A program made the translations under genes and the position numbers. From contig JANWZD010000010.1 in NCBI GenBank assembly GCA_025054935.1, positions 1 to 64,000 of the forward strand: a stretch of 64,000 nucleotides of DNA. The letters are read 5' to 3'. Every line of letters starts with the position of its first letter. Positions within the stretch are counted from its first letter, which is position 1. The notes under the pieces were generated by a model. It saw only the letters and a program-made list of their open reading frames with translations, did no database searches and was not told the DNA's origin. The DNA is from Dehalococcoidia bacterium. Its GTDB lineage: Bacteria > Chloroflexota > Dehalococcoidia > SpSt-223. This document shows, in pieces, positions 15,588 through 25,233 of the stretch.

Positions 15588-17212
15588 GCGTGGAACGACA
15601 GCTTGGCGTCGTGATCGGCGGTTCGCTCAAGGAGGGGGTGGAGGTCAAGCTCGACCCGGCGGTTTCGGTGGAGGAGGTGAAGGTCGGCGCCTATGTCGTC
15701 GTAGAGGGGGAGACGAAGCGATTCTTCTGCCTTGTCACAGACGTGCGGCTTGCGGCGCTCGACAGCCGAGCGCTCACCGCACCGCCTGCGTTCGATGACG
15801 ACCTGCTGGCCGAGGTGTGGTCGGGTGCCGGCGTCTACGGCGTGATCGAAGTCATGCCCTTGCTCACGCTCGACCGGCGTACCGGCGCCCTCGACGGGCC
15901 GCAGCCGGTCAAATCGGTGCCGCGCCATTTCGCTCCGGTCCGCGAGGCAGCCGAGGAGGATGTTGCGCTCGTCTTCGGCCGCGATGAAGGCTCGTTCTTT
16001 GAAATCGGCACTCCGATCGACATGGAGACGAAGGTCTGTCTCGACCTCGCGAAGCTGGTCGAGCGGAGTGTCGGCGTCTTCGGCAAGAGCGGCACCGGCA
16101 AGACCTTCCTGACGCGGCTGCTCCTCGCCGGGATCATCCAGCGTCAGGTCGCGGCTACCCTCGTTTTCGACATGCACAACGAATACGGCTGGCAGGGAAG
16201 CGGCGAGAGCGACCCCCCGCCGGAGGGGCTGAAGCGGCTGTTCGGAGAGCGGGTGAGCATCTTCTCGCTCGACCCGCCGAGCACTCGTCGCCGCGGCGCG
16301 CCGTGCGACTTTGAACTCGCGATCGGCTACGACCAGATCGAGCCGGAGGACATCGAACTGCTGGCCGAGACACTCGGGCTGAGCGGCCCGATGATCGAGG
16401 CGACGCACCTGCTGGAGCGGCAGTACGGCAGGCGCTGGCTCGCCACGCTGCTCGAGGCCAGCACCGACGCCGACCGGCAGCAGCTTGCCGCCGGGCTCGG
16501 CGCCCATGCCGCCTCGGTCGGCGCGCTCTGGCGGAAGCTGTCAAAGCTCGCGCGGTTCGACTTCCTGAAGAGGGAACCCCCGGCAGACTACCTGAGGGCG
16601 ATCCTCGACCGGCTGGCGAGGGGGGTCAATGTGGTCATCGAGTTCGGCAAGTTCCGCTCACTCGAGGCGTACATCCTCGTCGCCAACGTCCTGACGCGCC
16701 GCATCCACCATCACTACGTCGACGCGATGGAACGCGCGCTGGGGGAGGGAAGAGAAGAGCCGCGGCCGCTGGTCATCACCATCGAGGAGGCGCACAAGTT
16801 TCTCCATCCCCGCGTCGCCAGCCAGACGATCTTCGGCGAAATTGCCCGCGAGATGCGCAAGTACAACGTGACCCTCCTCGTCGTCGATCAGCGGCCGAGC
16901 GGGATCGACGAGGAGGTGCTGTCTCAAATCGGCACCCGGCTCTGCTGCCTGCTCGACAACGACAAGGATGTCGATGCGGTGCTTGCCGGCGCCTCTGGCA
17001 AGAGCGAACTGCGGTCGGTGCTCGCGCGTCTAGAGACGAGACAGCAGGCGCTTATTTTCGGCCACGCCGTGCCGATGCCGGTTGTCATCAAGACCCGCAA
17101 CTACGGTCCCGAGTTCTACCGAGCTGTCCGCACGTTCCGTGACCTTGCCACGCTCAGTTGCGAGGAGCGCAGAGAGGCGCACGAAGCGATCGTCCGAGAA
17201 CTTTTTGACTAG
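15584..17212 (+). CDS. herA: HerA-type DNA translocase ATPase
   Basis: 542-residue HerA/FtsK-superfamily ATPase, expected to form a hexamer that pumps DNA and drives NurA during end processing. An N-terminal HAS barrel (residues 1-60, ERQLGVVIGGS...VGAYVVVEG) is followed by Walker A GKSGTGKT at 167-174, an acidic FDMHNEYGW at 195-203, and Walker B with adjacent glutamates PLVITIEEAHKF at 395-406. RQQALIFGHA near the C-terminus fits the family's sensor region. The ATG at 15584 was preferred to a GTG at 15578: it gives an ATGA overlap and a GGAGGA 7 nt upstream. Convergent with an LLM oxidoreductase 15 nt downstream. Confidence 0.93.
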   Translation: MSVERQLGVVIGGSLKEGVEVKLDPAVSVEEVKVGAYVVVEGETKRFFCLVTDVRLAALDSRALTAPPAFDDDLLAEVWSGAGVYGVIEVMPLLTLDRRTGALDGPQPVKSVPRHFAPVREAAEEDVALVFGRDEGSFFEIGTPIDMETKVCLDLAKLVERSVGVFGKSGTGKTFLTRLLLAGIIQRQVAATLVFDMHNEYGWQGSGESDPPPEGLKRLFGERVSIFSLDPPSTRRRGAPCDFELAIGYDQIEPEDIELLAETLGLSGPMIEATHLLERQYGRRWLATLLEASTDADRQQLAAGLGAHAASVGALWRKLSKLARFDFLKREPPADYLRAILDRLARGVNVVIEFGKFRSLEAYILVANVLTRRIHHHYVDAMERALGEGREEPRPLVITIEEAHKFLHPRVASQTIFGEIAREMRKYNVTLLVVDQRPSGIDEEVLSQIGTRLCCLLDNDKDVDAVLAGASGKSELRSVLARLETRQQALIFGHAVPMPVVIKTRNYGPEFYRAVRTFRDLATLSCEERREAHEAIVRELFD

Positions 17213-17227
17213 CGGGCTGCGCTCTCG

Positions 17228-18154
17228 TCAGACCGCGGCGAGGCGCGCGAGGAGGGCGAGCGTGCGCTCGTCCTCAAGACCGGCGATTGGGGAGACCAGC
17301 ACCTCCCCCTTTGCCCACGCCGCAAGGTCAAGCAGCCCGCGCTCGACAGCCTCTTCTCCGCCCGCAATGACAAGAGCGTCGATCATCGCATCGCTCCACG
17401 CGCCGTCGCGCGCCTCCGGGTAGCCGGCGCTCGCGAACATCGCCTGGTAATGCGGCAGCCGAACGTAGAAGCTGAACTGCTTACGAACAGCGTCGCGGAT
17501 CGCCTCGCGGTCGGCGGAGACTGTCACTACCGCGTGCGCGACGATGGGCGGGGCAGGCCGACCAGCCCGCTGCGCCCCCCGCTCCACCGCCGGGCGAGCG
17601 ATCTCGCGGATGTAGGATGCGGGCGTTATCCAGCTAATCGCCCCGTCTGCAACTTCGCCGGCGAGTTCAAATGCTGCCGGCCCGAGCGCCGCGATCATCA
17701 CTGGCATCGGCGTGGGAGAGGCGATCCGCGCTTGGGCGCGGTAGAAGCGGCCGGCGAAGTCAACTTCGCCTCGCTCGACGAGCGTTTTGATAATCGTCAC
17801 ATACTCGCGCAGGTGCGCGAGCGGCTTGGCATAGGCCGCGCCGAAGCGCGCCGCGCCCAGCACCGAGGCGACCCCGATACCCAGCCGAAACCGGCCGCCC
17901 GAAAGCTGGGCCGCTATCTGGCCGAGCAGCGCCATCGCAACAGGAGACATCGCCCACATCGTCGCGATGCCCGTGCCAAGGCGGGCGCGCGCAAGGCGCG
18001 GCGCCGTCGCGATCGCGAGACCGACCGGGTCGAGCCCTGACCCGCCGGTGAACCAGACCGCCGAGAAGCCGTGCTGCTCCTTGCGGAGCGCGTCTTCGAC
18101 TGCGGCGGCAGTGTCGCGGCCGCCGGCCGGAGTGCCAATCACCAGCTGCGCCAT
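17228..18154 (-). CDS. LLM-class flavin/F420-dependent oxidoreductase
   Basis: 308-residue luciferase-like monooxygenase fold (TIM barrel binding FMN or coenzyme F420). Family blocks: LGTGIATMWAMSPVAMALL (about 64-82), RFRLGIGVASVLGAARFG (about 92-109), LREYVTIIKTLVERGEVDF and MPVMIAALGPAAFELAGEVADG (about 150-171). The last block, ending in ADG, is typical of F420-dependent members such as methylene-tetrahydromethanopterin-reductase-like proteins. The ATG at 18154 has AGGAGG upstream; the in-frame 18175 start lacks it. Third gene of a leftward unit after the DUF3598-like gene and a related LLM gene. Substrate unknown. Confidence 0.9.
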   Translation of the reverse strand: MAQLVIGTPAGGRDTAAAVEDALRKEQHGFSAVWFTGGSGLDPVGLAIATAPRLARARLGTGIATMWAMSPVAMALLGQIAAQLSGGRFRLGIGVASVLGAARFGAAYAKPLAHLREYVTIIKTLVERGEVDFAGRFYRAQARIASPTPMPVMIAALGPAAFELAGEVADGAISWITPASYIREIARPAVERGAQRAGRPAPPIVAHAVVTVSADREAIRDAVRKQFSFYVRLPHYQAMFASAGYPEARDGAWSDAMIDALVIAGGEEAVERGLLDLAAWAKGEVLVSPIAGLEDERTLALLARLAAV

Positions 18155-18171
18155 CGTTCCTCCTCTCTCCC

Positions 18172-19119
18172 TCATGCCCCCGCGAGTGCGAGATACCCGC
18201 GGTAGGCAGCGACCGGGTCACGCTCGGCTCCGCCAGGACTGAGCAAAACGACGTCGGCACCCGCCTCTCGATAGGCGGCGATCCGCTCCCGCGCCGCTTC
18301 CGGCGGGCCCGCGATGCCGAGCCGCAGCACATCTTCATCGCGGATCGTTCCGTCAACGATCGAAACCCCATTCTCGCGCAGTTCGCGCTGGTAGAACGGC
18401 AGCCGCGCGTAGCCCGCTACCGCAGCGCGCAGCAGCGGAAGCGCTTCTTCTTGGGTCGGGCGCAGCACCGTGTTGACAATTGGGTAGATCCGGAGCGCGG
18501 CGCCATCGCGGCCGGCGGCGGCCGCCTCCTCGTTCAAGATGCGCCGGATCGTTCGGATCTGCTCGAGCGTCGCGAGAGAGAGAATGACGCCGTCGGCAAC
18601 CTGAGCAGCGAGGCGGACGCTGCCGTAGCCAAGCGCCGCGAGGATAATCGGCACCCGGCGGCGCGGAGCCCAAGCATTGGCCGGTCCTGTGATCTGGTAG
18701 CGCTCTGTCCGCACTTCGATCCGCTGTCCGCCCGAGTCGAGAACGGCACGCACTGCCGTCACGAAGTCGCGCATCCGGCTGAGCGGCTTGTCCATCCGCA
18801 GACCAAGCCCTTGCTCGTTCGTCACCTGATGGGCCGTGCCGAGACCGAGGATCAGCCGCCCCCCTGAGAGCGCCTCGACGGCCGAAGCAGCCAGCCCCAT
18901 TTCATAGGGATGACGAATGTAAATATTGGCGATGCCCGAGCCGATCTGCGCTCGGCTCGTTGCCAGCGCCAATCCCGCCAGCACCGTCATCGAGTCGTTG
19001 CCGCCCTCAACGACGAAAAAATGGTCGAAGCCCTCGGCTTCGAGCTCTTTCGCCAGTTCAAGGAGGGGACGCGGACCGCTGACGCCGCGGGGAAAGAAGG
19101 TGACGCCGAGATTGGTCAT
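18172..19119 (-). CDS. LLM-class flavin/F420-dependent oxidoreductase
   Basis: 315-residue paralogue of the next gene downstream, same TIM-barrel luciferase-like family. Seen: PLLELAKELEAEGFDHFFVV at 18-37, IGSGIANIYIRHPYEMGLAA near 58-77, GGRLILGLGTAH, and PIILAALGYGSVRLAAQVADG near 155-175. It starts one base after the stop of the DUF3598-like gene, and ends 17 nt before the second LLM gene, so the three form one transcript. Two tandem LLM proteins may form a heteromer or act on successive steps; neither is shown. Confidence 0.9.
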   Translation of the reverse strand: MTNLGVTFFPRGVSGPRPLLELAKELEAEGFDHFFVVEGGNDSMTVLAGLALATSRAQIGSGIANIYIRHPYEMGLAASAVEALSGGRLILGLGTAHQVTNEQGLGLRMDKPLSRMRDFVTAVRAVLDSGGQRIEVRTERYQITGPANAWAPRRRVPIILAALGYGSVRLAAQVADGVILSLATLEQIRTIRRILNEEAAAAGRDGAALRIYPIVNTVLRPTQEEALPLLRAAVAGYARLPFYQRELRENGVSIVDGTIRDEDVLRLGIAGPPEAARERIAAYREAGADVVLLSPGGAERDPVAAYRGYLALAGA

Positions 19120-19120
19120 C

Positions 19121-20008
19121 TCAGCGTCCCCGCCGCTCGTCAGTCAGCAGGGTGCGCCGCCACGCGCCGTCTTCATCGTATTCGCGCACCATCCGCCGCA
19201 GCCGGGTTGGCTCCGGCCACCACCACAGGCTGACCGTAAAGGCGCGATTGCCGCTCGCTGGGATCTGTTCCGGATAACCAAGCAGGATCCGGCCAGGGAG
19301 GAAGACGAGGCGGTGGCCATTCTCAAGCCGGACACTTCCCTCGCCGAGCGTCCCCGCCACGCTCTCGGCATTGTCACCAAAAGCGCTTACCAGCTGAAGG
19401 CGATCGTCCTCCCGGCGGACGAGCAGCCGCGCAGGAAGAGCCGTCTCCTCAGTACCGGCAGCCGTTACCATCCGCGCCTCGCCCGACCACTCGCCGAGCA
19501 GGTCGTCGACGGTCACGACCGCATGGTCATCGTCAACCAGCGTGCCGTTGCGGGTCTCCCGGATCGCAATCAGCGTCGCCGGCGCTCCCGCGCGATCGAA
19601 CATCACCATCCCGCGGCGTTTCCGTTCGCCGACCACGATCCCCTGCTCGCTGATAAACGGCAGGTTTTCCATCAAGCGCAGATACCCGCTGGTGAAGCAG
19701 TTTTCCCCCGAGAACGGGCGAATAGCCGCGATGAAATTGGGGTCGCCCGGCTTGCGTTCCTCGCCTTTGATCTCGAACCAGCGCAGGCCTTCCTCCGCGT
19801 CCTCATATTCCCATACGAGTTCGCCTTGGCCGTGGTAGCGGTTGGTCTGGCGCAAGCGGGAGGGGCCCAGACGCTCAAAGATGAGCGTGCTGGTGCGCTG
19901 ATTGATGGCCTCCGGGCTCGGCTGCTCATCAGTCGGCGGCCGAAAATAGGTCCAGACCCCCTCCCACACTCCCTCGTTGAGACACAGCGAGTCGAATGTT
20001 TTCGTCAT
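19121..20008 (-). CDS. DUF3598-like (calycin-type) protein
   Basis: 295 residues with no known catalytic motif. It opens [16 protein letters not shown] (about 8-23), the 'xGxWxGxY' type of start seen in lipocalin/calycin-like domains, including DUF3598 proteins known mainly from cyanobacteria and plants, and continues with regularly spaced strands ([50 protein letters not shown]). Two similar halves are likely. The longer frame to 20158 was rejected because ATG 20008 has AAGGAG at good spacing. First gene of an operon with two LLM oxidoreductases, suggesting that it binds their lipophilic substrate or product. Family assignment moderate. Confidence 0.6.
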   Translation of the reverse strand: MTKTFDSLCLNEGVWEGVWTYFRPPTDEQPSPEAINQRTSTLIFERLGPSRLRQTNRYHGQGELVWEYEDAEEGLRWFEIKGEERKPGDPNFIAAIRPFSGENCFTSGYLRLMENLPFISEQGIVVGERKRRGMVMFDRAGAPATLIAIRETRNGTLVDDDHAVVTVDDLLGEWSGEARMVTAAGTEETALPARLLVRREDDRLQLVSAFGDNAESVAGTLGEGSVRLENGHRLVFLPGRILLGYPEQIPASGNRAFTVSLWWWPEPTRLRRMVREYDEDGAWRRTLLTDERRGR

Positions 20009-20184
20009 GCTCCTTCCCCCGCAGGCGGCGCTGTAGCGCCATTGTAGCCCGAGAGCACGGAAGCAGTTTCGGGCCCTATCACCAGAGGAATGAGGCGAGG
20101 GATCAAAAGAGGTCGTATAGTGATAGCAGAGGGCGACCGCCGCGAACGGAGACGCCACGCACAGCCGGCCAAGAGGGCGCAGGA

Positions 20185-23109
20185 ATGACGAGCAACGTCG
20201 TTCACCAGCGAGAAGAGCGCACGCCGCTGCGAGAAATCAGCCTCGGCGTGACGGGCATGAGCTGCGCAGCGTGCGTCCGCCGGATCGAGCGCGCGCTCGG
20301 CGCCGTGCCGGGCGTCGCCTTCGCGGCCGTCAATCTCGCGACCGAGCGCGCCACCGTCCAGTATGACCCGGCCGTCTCTACCGTTGATCAGCTGAAAGCC
20401 GCGATCGAAGGCGCGGGCTACGGCGTGAAAGAGGAGACTGTTCAGCTGACGCTGCCGATCCGAGGGATGACCTGCGCCGCCTGCGTCCGGCGGATCGAGA
20501 AGGCGCTCAGCAAGGTCGAGGGCGTGGAGGCAGCGACCGTCAATCTTGCCACGGAGCAAGCGACTGTCCGCTTCGACCCGCAGCGCGTCGGCCGCGCTGA
20601 ACTGGTCCGCGCCGTTGAAGCGGCAGGCTACAGCGTCGCCGCAGAGCTCCCCGAAGAGCGAGATGAGCCGCTTGACCCGCTCGCGGAAGCGGAAGCGGAA
20701 CGGCAAGCTGAGCTTCGCCAGATGTTCGCCTTATTCGTCATCAGCTTCACTGTCGGGATGGCGCTGATGGCGGCGATGTTCGCTCCCGACTGGTTCTACC
20801 TCCCATGGTGGCGGTGGAATCACGAGGATCTCTTCCCGCTCTATTTCTTCGTGGCGACACCGGTCCAATTCGTCGCTGGGTGGCGCTTTTACGGCAGCGC
20901 CTTCCACGCTGCGCTCAATCGCGAAGTGAACATGAACACGCTCATCGCGATTGGCACGCTCGCAGCGTGGGGATACAGCGCCTTTATCACCTTCTTCCAA
21001 GCCGAAGCCCACGCGTGGGGCATTGCGAGCGAGGTCTACTACGAATCGGCCCTGATCATCATTGCCCTCGTTCTCCTCGGGAAGTATCTCGAAACCCGCG
21101 CCAAGAGCAAGACCGCCGGCGCGATCCGTTCGCTCATGGGGCTCCAAGCGCGGACAGCGCGAGTAGTGCGCGACGGGCAGGAGATCGATGTGCCGGTGGA
21201 ACGCGTCCAAGTCGGCGACATCGTGCGTGTCCGGCCCGGGGAGAAGATCCCGGTCGACGGGATCGTCATCGAGGGGCGAAGTGCCGTCAATCAGGCGATG
21301 CTGACGGGCGAGCCGTTGCCGGTCGAAAAGGGACCGGGGGACCCCGTGATTGGAGCGACGATCAACACCACCGGCACCTTCACCTTCCGCGCCACGAAGG
21401 TCGGTCAAGAGACGACCCTCGCCCAGATCGTCAAGCTGGTCGAGCATGCCCAAGGATCGAAAGCGCCGATCCAGCGCCTCGTCGATGTCGTCGCCAGCTA
21501 TTTCGTGCCGGCGGTGCTCGCGATCGCGGCCCTCGTTTTCGTGGGGTGGCTGTTGTTCGGCCCAGAGCCAAAACTGAGCTATGCCGTCGTTGCGAGCGTC
21601 TCGGTGCTGATCATTGCGTGTCCCTGCGCGCTCGGGCTCGCCACTCCCACCGCCATCATGGTCGGCACCGGCCGCGGCGCGGAGATGGGCATTCTTATCC
21701 GCGGCGGGGAAGCCCTCGAGAAGGCACGCAGCGTGAGCGCAATCGTTCTCGACAAGACCGGCACTCTCACGCGCGGCGTGCTCGCCGTAACCGAGATCAT
21801 GCCCCTCCCTGGCTTCGACGCCGAGCGCGTTCTCCAGATCGCCGCCGTGGCGGAGATGGGAAGCGAGCATCCCCTTGCTCAAGCCATCCTCGCCGCCGCT
21901 CGCCAGCGCAATCTGGACCTCACCCTCGACGTCGAGGAGTTTCGCGCTGTTCCCGGCCACGGCGTGCTCGCCACCGTCGATGGCATGCCGGTCGCGATCG
22001 GGAATGCCCGGCTCATGGAGCGCGCCGGGATTGCCGGCGTGCCTCCGGTGGAGAAGCTCGCCGCCGACGGGAAGACGCCGGTGTATGTCGCCGTGAACGG
22101 CCAGGCAGCGGGCGTGATCGCCCTCGCTGACCAAATCCGTCCTGAGTCGACAGAGGCCGTCGCTCAGCTGCGCGCGCTCGGCCTCGAGGTGTGGATGCTC
22201 ACCGGCGACAACCAACTGACCGCCGCCGCCGTTGCCAAAGAGCTGGGGATCGACAACGTGATGAGCGAGGTCTTGCCGGAGCAGAAAGCGGCAAAGGTCG
22301 CCGAACTGCAGGCCGCGGGGAAGGTGGTGGCGATGGTCGGAGACGGGATCAACGATGCGCCGGCCCTGGCCCAGGCCGACCTCGGCATCGCGATCGGGGC
22401 TGGCTCCGATGTTGCCCTCGAAGCGAGCGATATTACCCTCGTCGGCGGCGACCCGCGGCTGGTGACTACCGCGATTGCGCTCAGCCGGAAGACCGTCACG
22501 ACCATCAAGAGCAACCTGTTCTGGGCGTTCGCCTACAACGTCGTTCTAATCCCGGTTGCCGCTGGCGCCCTCTACGTTTTCACCGGCGACCTCCTCAATC
22601 CCGGTTTCGCGGCCGCGGCAATGGCGCTGTCGAGTGTCTCCGTCGTGACGAACTCGCTCCGTCTCCGCTCGTTCCAGCCCCCCCGCACCGCGCGCGAACT
22701 GCAGCACCCGCCGCTGCGCGCCCGCCTGGTTGACTACGGCTACCTTGCCGGCATCGCGAGCGCAGCGATCGCGCTCGCCGTCGGGGGATTGACGTGGACG
22801 AGGCAGGCAAATGCGGCGGCCCCGACCATCGAAGTGACAGCACGGAACTTCCGCTTTGACCCGCCGGTGATGACCGTTCGCGCGCGGGAAGGTGACCGCA
22901 TTCGCGTCGTGCTCCGCAACGAGGACCCGGTGCTCCACGACTGGGTAGTGCGCGGAGTGGCGAACGCTCATGTCTCCGCGCTCGGCGGCCAGACCCGTTC
23001 CGGCTTCTTCCGCATCACCGGCGCCGACGCCTTCCGCGTCGTCTGCACCGTCCCCGGGCACGAGCGCTTAGGAATGGTCGGCTTCCTCGTCGTCGAGCGC
23101 CCCGACTAG
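20185..23109 (+). CDS. copA: copper-exporting P1B-ATPase with C-terminal cupredoxin domain
   Basis: 974 residues. Two N-terminal heavy-metal domains carry GMSCAAC (Cys27/Cys30) and GMTCAAC (Cys97/Cys100). The P-type core has CPC 479-481 in the membrane, phosphorylated Asp523 in DKTGTLT, HP 562-563 and [10 protein letters not shown] from 719. The last core helix ends in the usual [12 protein letters not shown] (816-827). Unusually, an extra hydrophobic helix (about 850-871) and a domain of about 95 residues follow, with a full type-1 copper ligand set: His918, Cys954, His959, Met964 in C-x4-H-x4-M spacing. This tail should lie outside the membrane, at the exit side of the pump. ATG 20185 was chosen over 19996 by the heavy-metal-domain start and GCAGGA. 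Role: Cu(I) export. Confidence 0.95.
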   Translation: MTSNVVHQREERTPLREISLGVTGMSCAACVRRIERALGAVPGVAFAAVNLATERATVQYDPAVSTVDQLKAAIEGAGYGVKEETVQLTLPIRGMTCAACVRRIEKALSKVEGVEAATVNLATEQATVRFDPQRVGRAELVRAVEAAGYSVAAELPEERDEPLDPLAEAEAERQAELRQMFALFVISFTVGMALMAAMFAPDWFYLPWWRWNHEDLFPLYFFVATPVQFVAGWRFYGSAFHAALNREVNMNTLIAIGTLAAWGYSAFITFFQAEAHAWGIASEVYYESALIIIALVLLGKYLETRAKSKTAGAIRSLMGLQARTARVVRDGQEIDVPVERVQVGDIVRVRPGEKIPVDGIVIEGRSAVNQAMLTGEPLPVEKGPGDPVIGATINTTGTFTFRATKVGQETTLAQIVKLVEHAQGSKAPIQRLVDVVASYFVPAVLAIAALVFVGWLLFGPEPKLSYAVVASVSVLIIACPCALGLATPTAIMVGTGRGAEMGILIRGGEALEKARSVSAIVLDKTGTLTRGVLAVTEIMPLPGFDAERVLQIAAVAEMGSEHPLAQAILAAARQRNLDLTLDVEEFRAVPGHGVLATVDGMPVAIGNARLMERAGIAGVPPVEKLAADGKTPVYVAVNGQAAGVIALADQIRPESTEAVAQLRALGLEVWMLTGDNQLTAAAVAKELGIDNVMSEVLPEQKAAKVAELQAAGKVVAMVGDGINDAPALAQADLGIAIGAGSDVALEASDITLVGGDPRLVTTAIALSRKTVTTIKSNLFWAFAYNVVLIPVAAGALYVFTGDLLNPGFAAAAMALSSVSVVTNSLRLRSFQPPRTARELQHPPLRARLVDYGYLAGIASAAIALAVGGLTWTRQANAAAPTIEVTARNFRFDPPVMTVRAREGDRIRVVLRNEDPVLHDWVVRGVANAHVSALGGQTRSGFFRITGADAFRVVCTVPGHERLGMVGFLVVERPD

Positions 23110-23125
23110 GCTGTTCATGCGGCCG

Positions 23126-23142
23126 CGCCCGCCTTGCGGGCG
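23126..23142 (+). terminator. short hairpin after copA
   Basis: Perfect 7-bp stem CGCCCGC / GCGGGCG with a 3-nt loop, 17 nt after the copA stop. No T-run follows, so termination is possible but unproven. Confidence 0.35.
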
Positions 23143-23303
23143 TCCTAACCGGTTCTCCCTCGGCGGGCAGCGCGCCCCGTTGATCCTCCTCTCGGCGCCC
23201 TCCTTCCTTCACGCTCCAGTATCATGGGTGGTGCACCCTTCCCACTTTTCTGAGGGCAGGGCGGCGCGCGCTCACGACGATCACCCTTCTCGGGACGCGA
23301 GGT

Positions 23304-24470
23304 ATGGCGGAGCACACCCTCTTCGCGACCGCTCGCCAGCTGGCAGCCGACTTTGCCGGCCGCGCCGCGCAGCACGACCAAGCGGGAAGCTTCCCCTATG
23401 AGAACCTCGTTGCGCTGCGCCGCGCAGGGTTCTATCGGCTTACCCTGCCCGCGCACTTCGGCGGCCTCGGCGCAGACCTTGCCACGGCGGCGGGGGTAGT
23501 GCGCATCCTCGGCGGGGGCGACGCTTCCACCGCTCTAATCCTGACCCAGCATTTAGCGGTCACTGGCGCTTTCGCGTGGCTCGGCAGCGAGCGCTGCCGC
23601 CGCTTTCTCCGCGAGGAGGTCGCGGCCGACCGTTTCGTCGGCTTGTTCGCGGGCGCGCCGGAATTTGAGGGACGCGCGCCGACCGTTGCTGTGCGGGACG
23701 TGGGAGGATGGCGGCTGTTCGGGCGGAAGGGGTTCGGCACGGGCTGCCTCATCGCTGACTGGGCTGTCGTTTCGGCAGTGACGGCAGCGGGGTCGGAGCG
23801 CGAAAGCCTCAGCTGTCTCGTTCGGCTCGACGCGCCCGGCTTCTCGATCCTCGAGACGTGGGACACGGTCGGGATGCGTGCCACCGCCAGCCACGATCTG
23901 CTGTTCGACGGCTGCTTCGTGGCCGACGACGACGTCGTCGCCCGGAGCCCCGAGCATGACTTCGGTCCGCGGCCGGGCGGAGGCAACCTCGCTACCGGGT
24001 TCTTCTGCTATGGCGTCACCCTCTTCGCGGCGCTCTATCTCGGCATCGCTGACGCGGCTCTCGCCTCTCTGCACGACCTCCTCTCCAGCCGGACGCCGGT
24101 CGGGCGGCAGGAACGACTGATCGACGCGCCAGCGACCCAAGCCGCCTTCGCCGAGATTGCGCTTCTCCACCGCTCCGCTTCAGCGATGCTGGAATGGAAC
24201 GCGCACCGCCATCGCGACCCGGCCGCCTGGACTGCCGACACCTTTCCGGACCTCGTTGCCACCAAAGACATCGTCACCCGAACGGCCGTCGAGATCGTGC
24301 AGCGGTGCGTTCAGCTCGCCGGCGCCGCCGCTCTCTGGCGGCGGCTGCCCTTGGAGCGCTACCTCCGCGACGTTCAAGGGGGCCCGCTCCATCCCCTTAA
24401 TCACGGCGCCACCGTCGCTCTGCTCGGGTCGCTCGCGGCGGCAGTGGTGCCGCCGCGCGAGAGAGAGTAG
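23304..24470 (+). CDS. acyl-CoA dehydrogenase-fold flavoprotein
   Basis: 388 residues with the acyl-CoA dehydrogenase architecture: N-terminal helical domain (LRRAGFYRLTLPAHFGGLG near 38-56), middle strand domain (GWRLFGRKGFGTGCLIADW near 134-152) and C-terminal helices ending RYLRDVQGGPLHPLNHG. The usual catalytic Glu region of true dehydrogenases (YEGTSE-like) is absent, and the C-terminus resembles the group D flavin monooxygenases (DszC/HpaH-like) with this fold. It could therefore be an FMN-dependent monooxygenase rather than a dehydrogenase. Followed 40 nt later by the RraA-like gene in the same direction. Confidence 0.8.
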   Translation: MAEHTLFATARQLAADFAGRAAQHDQAGSFPYENLVALRRAGFYRLTLPAHFGGLGADLATAAGVVRILGGGDASTALILTQHLAVTGAFAWLGSERCRRFLREEVAADRFVGLFAGAPEFEGRAPTVAVRDVGGWRLFGRKGFGTGCLIADWAVVSAVTAAGSERESLSCLVRLDAPGFSILETWDTVGMRATASHDLLFDGCFVADDDVVARSPEHDFGPRPGGGNLATGFFCYGVTLFAALYLGIADAALASLHDLLSSRTPVGRQERLIDAPATQAAFAEIALLHRSASAMLEWNAHRHRDPAAWTADTFPDLVATKDIVTRTAVEIVQRCVQLAGAAALWRRLPLERYLRDVQGGPLHPLNHGATVALLGSLAAAVVPPRERE

Positions 24471-24510
24471 GATGACCAGCCGAAGCAACGCTCACTGAAG
24501 GAGGAGCCGC

Positions 24511-25185
24511 GTGCCGTATCGCATCATCACCAAAATCGAGCGGCCAAGTAAGGAGGCAATCGCTTCGCTTGGCGAGCCGCGGGCGACGTATGTCGGGAGC
24601 TTCGTTCGGGGATTCGGCGTTATGGACCCTGCCATCCAGCCCGCCGTTCCTACGTGGCGGATGATTGGTCCCGCAGTCACCGTCCAGCTCGATGAGCCCG
24701 ACGCCGGCCTTCCCATGCTGGCAATGGACCTGATGGAGCCGGGCGATGTGCTCGTCGTCGCCGCCGGCGGCAGGATGGACACCCTCTGCTTCGGCGGGGG
24801 AATGGCGGCGACCGGTCTCCAGAAGGGCCTCGCGGGCGCGGTGATCGACGGCGCCTGCTCCGACTGGGTTTACCTCTGCGAGAAGGGCTTTCCGGTCTTC
24901 AGCCGCGGGCCGGTCGCCTGCCACAGCGTCCGCTATACCGGCGGCTCGATCAACGTGCCTGTCGTCTGCGGCGGCGTGATCGTCAACCCGGGCGACGTCA
25001 TTGTCGGCAGCGGCGACGGCGTCTGCGTTGTCCCCAAGGATAAGATCGCGTGGGTCGCGCACGAACTCGAAGAGCAGCGCAAGCGCCTCCAGCGCTACTC
25101 CGAAATCTTGCGCGCCGGCGGGACGATCGGCGAGGGGGTGAGCGTCCGCGAGCGCTATTCCGGTCCAGAGTATCTCTGGGAATAG
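24511..25185 (+). CDS. RraA/HMG-aldolase-like family protein
   Basis: 224 residues of the RraA-like fold, which includes 4-hydroxy-4-methyl-2-oxoglutarate aldolase/oxaloacetate decarboxylase and the RNase E inhibitor RraA. The conserved phosphate/substrate loop region GGGMAATGLQKGLAGAVIDG (about 92-111) and the Asp of VIDGACSDW are present, with GDVIVGSGDGVCVVPK near 160-175, the block that carries the metal-binding Asp in aldolase members. GTG start with AGGAGG 7 nt upstream. An aldolase role fits the surrounding catabolic genes better than an RNase E role. Substrate unknown. Confidence 0.87.
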   Translation: MPYRIITKIERPSKEAIASLGEPRATYVGSFVRGFGVMDPAIQPAVPTWRMIGPAVTVQLDEPDAGLPMLAMDLMEPGDVLVVAAGGRMDTLCFGGGMAATGLQKGLAGAVIDGACSDWVYLCEKGFPVFSRGPVACHSVRYTGGSINVPVVCGGVIVNPGDVIVGSGDGVCVVPKDKIAWVAHELEEQRKRLQRYSEILRAGGTIGEGVSVRERYSGPEYLWE

Positions 25186-25233
25186 CGCGGGCCCTAACAG
25201 CGTTTCCGGACAGCGCGCTCGAAGGGAGGCCGC

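Noticed and set aside
20731-22215. 494-codon minus-strand open frame inside copA
   Set aside because: Shadow of the ATPase; no domain, no start signal.
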